DNA of 64,000 nt. Source: Microbacterium sp. H1-D42 (GTDB lineage: Bacteria > Actinomycetota > Actinomycetes > Actinomycetales > Microbacteriaceae). The notes beneath the pieces were generated by a model that had not been told where the DNA came from, made no database searches, and worked only from the letters and a program-made list of their open reading frames with translations. The position numbers and the translations under genes are program-made. The stretch spans positions 682,001 to 746,000 of the forward strand of contig NZ_CP093342.1 in assembly GCF_022637555.1 (NCBI RefSeq). Reading direction: 5' to 3'. The first letter of the stretch is position 1, and each line of letters starts with the position of its first letter. Shown here piece by piece: positions 58,961 through 64,000 of this stretch.

Positions 58961-60195
58961 GTCAGCAGGGCGTCGCGCACCGCGAGCACGCCCCGAAGGG
59001 TCTCCTCATGCGAGGTGCTCAGCGGCGACAGGCCGAGTCGGATGCCATCGGGGAAGCGGAAGTCGGGGATCACGCCGTCCGCCCACAGATCCTGCGTGAC
59101 CTGCTGGAACGAGTCGTGCCCGATCGTGACGTGTCCGCCGCGGTGCGAGGCATCGCGGGTGGAAAGCAGACGCACGCCGAGCGGTACGAGCAGAGCGTCG
59201 TAGGCGCGCACCGCGAAGTCGGTCAGCGTGATCGACTTCGCCCGCACGGCGCCGATGCCCTCGGCCTCGATGAGATCGAGCATGCCCTGCATGGCGAGCA
59301 TCGACAGCACCGGCGGGGTGCCGCTGAGAAGCTGTCGGATGCTGCCGACCGGTGCGTACTCCGGACCCATCGCGAAGATGTCGGCGGCGCCCCACCAGCC
59401 GTGGATCGGCTGGGTGAGGGCGCCCTGGTGCTCGGCGCGCATATAGCCGAAGGCCGGCGAGCCTGGTCCGCCGTTCAGGTACTTGTACGTGCATCCGACG
59501 GCCATGTCGACGCCCCACTCGTCGAGCTGCATCGGCACGACGCCCACGGAATGGCAGAGATCCCAGAGCATCAGTGCCCCGGCATCCTTCACCACCTTCG
59601 TGATCTGCGGCATGTCGGCCAGTGCGCCCGAGCGGTAGTCGACGTGGCTGAGAACGACGAGCGCGGTGCGCTCGGAGACGATGGATGCCACATCCGCCGC
59701 ACTCACGCCCGTGACCGGGTCTGGCTGCACCCAGCGTAGGGTCGCGCCGGTCTCGTTCGCGACGCCGGCGGCGATGAACCGGTCGGTGGGGAAGTTGCCC
59801 GATTCGATGACGATCTCATCGCGGCCTGGGCGAGCGGCGACTGCCGCCCGCATGAGCTTGTACAGCATGACGCTCGTCGAATCGGCGACGACAGTCTGCC
59901 CTGCTGCGGCGCCCAGCGTGGCGCGGGCGATGCGGTCGCCGAGCTGCATCGGCAGCTCCATCCACTGCTCGTCCCACGAGCGGATCAGCCGCGTGCCCCA
60001 GTCGTCGCGGATGAACGCCGCGGCCTTCTCGGGCATATCGCGCAGTGGGCGGCCGAGCGAGTTGCCGTCGAGGTATGCGGTCACGCCGGGGGCGTCGGCG
60101 AATGCGGTGAGGTGGTGCGCCAGAGGGTCGGCGGCATCGAGCGTGCGGGCCTCGGCGAGCAGGGCGGCGTCGCGGGTCTCGGCATCGGTCATCAT
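58957..60195 (-). CDS. kynU: Kynureninase
   Basis: 412 aa PLP enzyme that splits L-kynurenine into anthranilate and alanine. Family blocks are YLDGNSLGRP, the PLP Lys in VGCTYKYLNGGPG near residue 230, LWDLCHSVGVVPM, and HVDYRSGALADM. Full length. GGAG lies seven bases before the ATG; a second ATG follows immediately. It sits between the amidohydrolase and PaaX-family genes, all closely spaced. Confidence 0.95.
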   Translation of the reverse strand: MMTDAETRDAALLAEARTLDAADPLAHHLTAFADAPGVTAYLDGNSLGRPLRDMPEKAAAFIRDDWGTRLIRSWDEQWMELPMQLGDRIARATLGAAAGQTVVADSTSVMLYKLMRAAVAARPGRDEIVIESGNFPTDRFIAAGVANETGATLRWVQPDPVTGVSAADVASIVSERTALVVLSHVDYRSGALADMPQITKVVKDAGALMLWDLCHSVGVVPMQLDEWGVDMAVGCTYKYLNGGPGSPAFGYMRAEHQGALTQPIHGWWGAADIFAMGPEYAPVGSIRQLLSGTPPVLSMLAMQGMLDLIEAEGIGAVRAKSITLTDFAVRAYDALLVPLGVRLLSTRDASHRGGHVTIGHDSFQQVTQDLWADGVIPDFRFPDGIRLGLSPLSTSHEETLRGVLAVRDALLT

Positions 60196-60196
60196 C

Positions 60197-61150
60197 TCAG
60201 GGCTCCAGATCGGTGGTGGTGAGTCGGCGCGCCCGGTTCGGGTCGGCGTCGGGAAGAAGCAGCAGGGGAGTGCCAGGGACGAGCGGGTCGGCGGGGTCGA
60301 GGGTGCTGAGCAGGTCGAGTCCGTCGATGCCGGCGGCGCGCAGCGCGTCGATCTCGGCCTCGCGCAGATCGACCGGTGTGGGGCCGTTGCCCATGTCGCT
60401 GCCGTAGACGACCTCGCCGCCGGCGGCGAAGAACCGCCGCACGTTGTCGGTGACGATCGCCAGGGCTTCGCCGTCGTGGATCGCCATCGTCGAGATCCAC
60501 GAGGCGGATGCCGCCTGCTCGCCGATCTCGTCGTCGGTCAGCCGCTCCGAGAAGGGCGAGTGCGCGAGACGGGTGGCGCCGAGGCGCACGACGCGCTGGG
60601 CCTGGCCAGGCCCCTCGGCATGTGCGACCAGCGGAATGCGGTGCTCGGCGGCGAGGTGCGCGAGGGTGCGCAGCAGATCGTCCCTCAGCACCGGTCCGGC
60701 GTCGCTGTTGCCGACGATCTTCAAGAAGGAGACACCTTCGGCGGCCAGGTCCGCGACGATCGCGGCCGCGTCGTCGGCATCGATGATCTGGTGCACGGAG
60801 CCGGTCGGCGCCCAGTCCCGGTCGGACGGGTAGCCGCCGACGGCAGTCAGGAACGGTCCGGCGTAGCGGACGGTCAGCGTGTCGCGTTCGGCCAGGTCAT
60901 CCGAGAGGTCGCTGATCCATCCGATCTCGGCGCCAAGATCGACGACAGTGCCAAGGCGCGACCCCAAAAGCCCCGCAGGGTCGATCAGCTGCAGGTGCAC
61001 GTGGTGGTCGGTGAACAGACCGGTGATCAGGCCGGGCAGGCGGGCAGTGCCCGCGGGGGCTTCGTCGTCACTGAGACGCCAGCCGTGGGTATCCGACGTC
61101 AGCGTCCCCTCACGGACCGTCGCGCCATCGAAGAACCGGACCGCCTTCAT
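60197..61150 (-). CDS. Amidohydrolase-superfamily protein, candidate N-formylkynurenine formamidase
   Basis: 317 aa. Binuclear-site ligands are complete: HxH in FTDHHVHLQL, Lys in VSFLKIVGN, His in PLVAHAEG, His in TRLAHSPFSE and Asp in VYGSDMGNGP. The ATG at 61150 overlaps the kynA stop by 4 bp (ATGA); the longer upstream frame is antisense shadow of kynA. It lies exactly between tryptophan dioxygenase and kynureninase, where the formamidase (normally the unrelated KynB) is needed and absent. The function is therefore inferred from position plus hydrolase chemistry. Alternatives: a lactonase or an unrelated amidase. Confidence 0.82.
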   Translation of the reverse strand: MKAVRFFDGATVREGTLTSDTHGWRLSDDEAPAGTARLPGLITGLFTDHHVHLQLIDPAGLLGSRLGTVVDLGAEIGWISDLSDDLAERDTLTVRYAGPFLTAVGGYPSDRDWAPTGSVHQIIDADDAAAIVADLAAEGVSFLKIVGNSDAGPVLRDDLLRTLAHLAAEHRIPLVAHAEGPGQAQRVVRLGATRLAHSPFSERLTDDEIGEQAASASWISTMAIHDGEALAIVTDNVRRFFAAGGEVVYGSDMGNGPTPVDLREAEIDALRAAGIDGLDLLSTLDPADPLVPGTPLLLLPDADPNRARRLTTTDLEP

Positions 61151-62007
61151 CCAGCGCTCGGCTTTCCGATCTCGGTGCGCACGCTGTACAGCTCGGGGAA
61201 GAAGGTGAGATCGAGCGCCTTCTGCAGGAAGCCGACGCCGCTCGATCCACCAGTGCCGACCTTGTGGCCGATGGTGCGGGCGACGGTGCGCAGGTGGCGG
61301 AAGCGCCAGAACTGGAAGTTGTCCTCGACGTCGACGAACTCCTCGCACGCCTCGTACAGGTCCCAGTGCTCGCGCGGGTTCTCGTAGATCTCGCGGATCG
61401 CATCGACCAGCTCGGCGTTCTCGCGGTACGGCTGACGCACGTCGCGCTCCAGGACCTCACGCGGCACTGGCAGGCCACGGCGGGCGACGAAGCGCAGGAA
61501 CTCGTCGTAGAGCGTCGGCCGCTCCCACTCCGCCGTGAGCATGGCGAGGTTCGCCGGGTGGTCGCGGAACAGGCCCAGCATCCGCTCGTTCTTGTTGCCG
61601 AGCGCGAACTCGACGCAGCGGTACTGCACCGACTGGAATCCGGAGGAGCTGCCGAGGTCGCCGCGGAACTCGGCGTACTCGGTGGGAGTGAGCGTGGCCA
61701 GCACGGACCACTGCTGGGTGAGCACCTCTTGGATGTGTTTGACGCGCGCGATGTGCTTGAGCGCCGCGCGCAGGTCGTCGCCCGCGAGCCGGTCGCGGGC
61801 GGTGCCGAGTTCGTGCTGCACGAGCTTGAGCCACAGCTCGGTCGTCTGGTGCTGGATGATGAACAGCATCTCGTCGTGGTGCTCTGGTTTCGATACCGGA
61901 TGCTGCGCCGTGAGCAGCCGGTCGAGATCGAGGTACGAGCCATAGGTCATCCGATCCTTCAGATCGGTGACGATGCCTTCTTCCAGGGAGCGCTCATTGT
62001 CGGCCAT
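61147..62007 (-). CDS. kynA: Tryptophan 2,3-dioxygenase
   Basis: 286 aa heme enzyme, opening the indole ring of L-Trp to N-formylkynurenine. Features are MTYGSYLDLDRLL, heme-pocket region EMLFIIQHQTTELWLKLVQHEL, FRGDLGSSSGFQSVQYR with the substrate-binding Arg/Phe/Tyr, QFWRFRHLRTVARTIG, and the Thr-Gly-Gly-Ser loop GTGGSSGVGFLQKAL. First enzyme gene of the operon; there is no strong ribosome site and a TATGTT lies six bases before the ATG, so transcription may begin at or near the start codon. Confidence 0.95.
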   Translation of the reverse strand: MADNERSLEEGIVTDLKDRMTYGSYLDLDRLLTAQHPVSKPEHHDEMLFIIQHQTTELWLKLVQHELGTARDRLAGDDLRAALKHIARVKHIQEVLTQQWSVLATLTPTEYAEFRGDLGSSSGFQSVQYRCVEFALGNKNERMLGLFRDHPANLAMLTAEWERPTLYDEFLRFVARRGLPVPREVLERDVRQPYRENAELVDAIREIYENPREHWDLYEACEEFVDVEDNFQFWRFRHLRTVARTIGHKVGTGGSSGVGFLQKALDLTFFPELYSVRTEIGKPSAG

Positions 62008-62009
62008 CC

Positions 62010-62028
62010 CGAAAACATATCACTTTCG
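62010..62028 (-). promoter_or_regulatory. Partial palindrome over the kynA promoter
   Basis: cgaaaacatatcactttcg, arms cgaaa/tttcg with further partial symmetry, overlapping the TATGTT -10 on the minus strand. Candidate site for the PaaX-family or TetR regulator. Confidence 0.4.
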
Positions 62029-62037
62029 TGGCGGCCG

Positions 62038-62580
62038 TCACAGGGGTGAAATCTCACGATGTCTGAGGCCGTGGAGCAGGTGATCGAGCCCATACGAGAA
62101 GGCGGCGTCGACATCACCGCCGAGCCGGAAGGCGCCGGCCAGTTCCATCTGCAGGAACCCGGTTGCCCACGCGGTGAACAGACGCGCGGCATCGAGCGCA
62201 TGCTCGTCGCCCACGCGGGCGCGTGCCGCGCTGACGACAGGGGCCGCGGCCCGCTCCAGCGCGGCGATCGGGGCGGATGCGGTGAACATCAGCCGAAATC
62301 CCTCTGGCTGCGCGTGTGCGTGGGCGCGATAGGCCCTGGCGAGTGCGGCGAGGTCATCGTCGGCGGTGGCCAGCAGTGTGCCGAGCTCGTCGATGATGGA
62401 TTCCGCGACGGCCGACAGCAGCGCGTCACGGTCTCGCACGTGCTTGTACAGCGAGGGTGCGCGCACTCCCACCCGCTCCGCGACGGCCTGCATCGTCAGC
62501 CCCGCGGGGCCACGGGCTTCGAGGATCTCGCGACCTGCGGCGATGATCGCCGCGAACGATGTGCGCTGCGGTGTCGGCAT
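62038..62580 (-). CDS. TetR-family regulator (WHG-domain type)
   Basis: 180 aa. The HTH contains LTMQAVAERVGVRAPSLYKHVRDRDALLSAV; the C-terminal domain has GFRLMFTASAP and LFTAWATGFLQMELAGAFRLGGDVDAAFSYGLDHLL, the WHG pattern. The ATG at 62580 has GGAGG five bases upstream. It is divergent from an MBL hydrolase gene with a shared operator, and lies 30 bp before kynA on the same strand, so read-through into the kynurenine genes is possible. Confidence 0.9.
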   Translation of the reverse strand: MPTPQRTSFAAIIAAGREILEARGPAGLTMQAVAERVGVRAPSLYKHVRDRDALLSAVAESIIDELGTLLATADDDLAALARAYRAHAHAQPEGFRLMFTASAPIAALERAAAPVVSAARARVGDEHALDAARLFTAWATGFLQMELAGAFRLGGDVDAAFSYGLDHLLHGLRHREISPL

Positions 62581-62598
62581 CCGAACCTCCAAAGACTG

Positions 62599-62635
62599 TT
62601 GACATCACCCACGATAGCTACGTATCGTAGCCATC
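62599..62635 (+). promoter_or_regulatory. Sigma-70-type promoter with overlapping TetR operator
   Basis: TTGACA at 62599-62604, 18-bp spacer, TATCGT at 62623-62628 for the MBL gene. Overlapping the -10 is an inverted repeat at 62613-62635 with 10-bp arms (one mismatch) around tat, core gctacg-tat-cgtagc. Position between divergent genes fits autoregulation by the TetR protein. Confidence 0.65.
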
Positions 62636-62671
62636 GCAAGAGTCAGCGCCACCAGCCCCCGGAGGAATGTC

Positions 62672-63379
62672 ATGAAGCTCGCCCCGCACCTGCACAGACT
62701 CGGTAACGACATCGTCGCGTCGTATCTCGTCGACCTTCCAGGCGGCATCACGCTCATCGACGCCGGCCTGCCGGGGCATTGGAACGATCTGCAGCGGGAG
62801 CTGGAGGTGATCGGCCGCCCACTGGCCGACGTCCGCGGGCTCGTTCTCACGCACGGCGACTCCGACCACATCGGCTTCGCGGAGCGACTGCGCGTCGAGG
62901 CGGGTGTTCCCGTCTACATCCACGCGGCCGATGCCCATCGGGCGCGCACCGGTGAGAAGCCGAAGACGCCGATGGGGCCGGCGCGCATCCGGGCGACGCT
63001 GGGGTTCTTCGCCTATGGGCTGCGCAAGAACGCGCTGCGCACCCGATACGTGCAGGAGGTCGTCGAAGTCGCTGACGGCGATGTGCTCGACCTGCCGGGC
63101 GCGCCGGTCGTGATCGGCATGCCGGGGCACTCGCCCGGCAGCATCGCCGTGCACATCCCGGCCGTGGATGCGGTCTTCGTCGGAGACGCGCTGACCACCC
63201 GCCACGTTCTCACCGGCCGCGAAGGCGCCCAGCCCGCACCGTTCACGGATGAACCCGCCGAGGCGCTGGCCTCTCTCGACCGCCTCGCATCGCTGCCGGC
63301 AACCTGGGTGCTCCCAGGCCACGGCGCCCCCTGGCACGGCTCACCCACCGACATCGCGGCTTCGGTGCGCGCCGCCTGA
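62672..63379 (+). CDS. Metallo-beta-lactamase-fold hydrolase
   Basis: 235 aa, single MBL domain. Zinc motif: THGDSDHIG (HxDxDH-like with Gly-Asp) near residue 60, His in GMPGHSPGS, Asp in FVGDALT and final His in VLPGHGAPW. It is controlled by the divergent TetR gene. It could hydrolyse a lactone or detoxify a small xenobiotic; substrate unknown. The ATG has GGAGG six bases upstream. Confidence 0.88.
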   Translation: MKLAPHLHRLGNDIVASYLVDLPGGITLIDAGLPGHWNDLQRELEVIGRPLADVRGLVLTHGDSDHIGFAERLRVEAGVPVYIHAADAHRARTGEKPKTPMGPARIRATLGFFAYGLRKNALRTRYVQEVVEVADGDVLDLPGAPVVIGMPGHSPGSIAVHIPAVDAVFVGDALTTRHVLTGREGAQPAPFTDEPAEALASLDRLASLPATWVLPGHGAPWHGSPTDIAASVRAA

Positions 63380-63407
63380 CCCGCTCCCGCTCCCACTCTC
63401 TTTCGGT

Positions 63408-63487
63408 CGAGAGCACGGGATCTCGCCGAGTGCACGGGATCTTGGCGTGAACGAGTCGTGCACTCGGCAGCATACGGTGCACTCGGC
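63408..63487. repeat. Intergenic repeats around gccgagtgcac, partly inverted
   Basis: Direct units (t)cgag(a/t)gcacgggatct at about 63409 and 63426, with gccgagtgcacg (63425-63436) inverted at 63457-63468 and again as gtgcactcggc at 63477-63487. Lies between convergent genes and may act as a terminator; probably a dispersed lineage-specific repeat. Confidence 0.55.
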
Positions 63488-63493
63488 GATCAG

Positions 63494-64000
63494 TCAGCGT
63501 GCGGTGAGGATCTCCGCCGTCGTCGCCAGCGCGATCTGCGGGGGATAGAGGCCCATCACGTGCAGGGCCGCCGCGTGGTTCTCGGCGGTCGAGCCCGCGC
63601 AGGCGTCGGTCGCGATCGTGAGGCGTGCGCCGGCATCCGCACCAGCCAGCGCCGTCGACAGCACGCAGCAGTCCGTCGAGACGCCGGCGAGCACGACGTG
63701 CGCGCCGCGACCGACAACCTGTTCGATCTCGGCACCCCACTTGCCGAAAGTGGGCAGGTCGAGCGTCGGATGCTGAGACACGCCGCGCGCCGCGGGAACG
63801 AGGTCGTAGAGCGGATCGGATGCCGGCTTGTCGGCGAACGGCCACGCGTCGAAGTACTCGCCCCACGAGGTCGAACGGTCAGCCGTCGGCATCCACCGCG
63901 TCACCAGCACGTTCTCGCCGAAGCTATCGGCGAGCAGCCGGATGTTGGCCATCGCACCCTCGAAGAACGGCGACCCCCATTCGGAGTCCGGCGAAGCGAA
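63494..64000 (-). CDS. Isochorismatase-family cysteine hydrolase, 5' end cut by window edge
   Basis: At least 169 residues; the frame is open to the right edge (FASPDSEWGSPFFEGA precedes the first internal Met), so the N-terminal Asp strand is missing. The catalytic Cys is in AGVSTDCCVLSTALAGADAG and the family cis-peptide region VSTD is present. Relatives hydrolyse isochorismate, nicotinamide or carbamoyl compounds. It is not clearly linked to the kynurenine genes. Confidence 0.88.
   Translation of the reverse strand, partial: FASPDSEWGSPFFEGAMANIRLLADSFGENVLVTRWMPTADRSTSWGEYFDAWPFADKPASDPLYDLVPAARGVSQHPTLDLPTFGKWGAEIEQVVGRGAHVVLAGVSTDCCVLSTALAGADAGARLTIATDACAGSTAENHAAALHVMGLYPPQIALATTAEILTAR

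Overview
The window is high-GC DNA from an actinobacterium, most likely a Microbacteriaceae member close to Microbacterium. The evidence is strong G/C third-position bias with long antisense shadow frames, frequent GTG/TTG and apparently leaderless starts, a DUF222-HNH gene, a Ddn-type deazaflavin-dependent reductase and an FBP/FusB-like protein. This placement is inference; there is no rRNA or other marker gene, and I found no tRNA, IS element, prophage or CRISPR array. Genes are dense, often with 4-bp ATGA/GTGA overlaps, and no gene-free stretch exceeds 300 bp.

1-8.2 kb (minus): a peptide-uptake operon in the order binding lipoprotein, double ATPase, two permeases, proline-iminopeptidase-like hydrolase, Xaa-Pro aminopeptidase (cut by the left edge). 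A 14-bp-stem hairpin follows the binding-protein gene. 8.4-11.3 kb: a UGT-like glycosyltransferase, then an SDR and a GntR/FCD regulator. 11.4-18.5 kb (plus): a tightly coupled sugar operon (binding lipoprotein, enolase-superfamily dehydratase, two permeases, double ATPase, aldo/keto reductase, mutarotase) fitting oxidative catabolism of a 6-deoxyhexose such as L-fucose or L-rhamnose.

18.6-29.8 kb: a signalling block. A LuxR-type large ATPase regulator is divergent from a 1267-aa protein with two cyclase domains, an ATPase and TPRs, laid out like animal soluble adenylyl cyclase. Next come a secreted protein and a 1058-aa MFS/cNMP-binding/patatin fusion resembling mycobacterial Rv3239c and Rv3728. 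A cAMP circuit linking them is inferred.

29.75-34.2 kb: DAHP synthase preceded by a 19-codon leader ORF with Trp-Tyr-Ala-Tyr-Phe codons and alternative hairpins, i.e. a ribosome-mediated attenuator; then a DUF2156 lysyltransferase-like membrane protein coupled to a 46-aa ORF, and a PEP-mutase/isocitrate-lyase family enzyme.

34.2-53.6 kb: catabolic islands. A TetR gene with a palindromic operator faces an SDR/acyl-CoA dehydrogenase/APH-kinase operon that looks like a split ACAD10/11 system. A DUF222-HNH gene flanked by short repeats follows. Then comes a large divergent cluster: three thiolases, two acyl-CoA ligases, a carotenoid-oxygenase-family dioxygenase, a PaaN-like aldehyde dehydrogenase, a thioesterase, a nitronate-monooxygenase-like flavoenzyme, a tandem HxlR regulator and an MBL hydrolase. 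It probably cleaves an alkene-bearing aromatic or isoprenoid and feeds acyl-CoA thiolysis.

53.6-64 kb: YaeQ protein, 14-TM MFS exporter, Met/Cys-rich copper-storage-like protein, F420-type reductase, small unknowns, FBP protein; then a tryptophan-degradation operon (kynA, amidohydrolase, kynU, PaaX-family regulator) in which the amidohydrolase sits where the formamidase step is needed; a TetR/MBL pair sharing an operator; and a cysteine hydrolase cut by the right edge.
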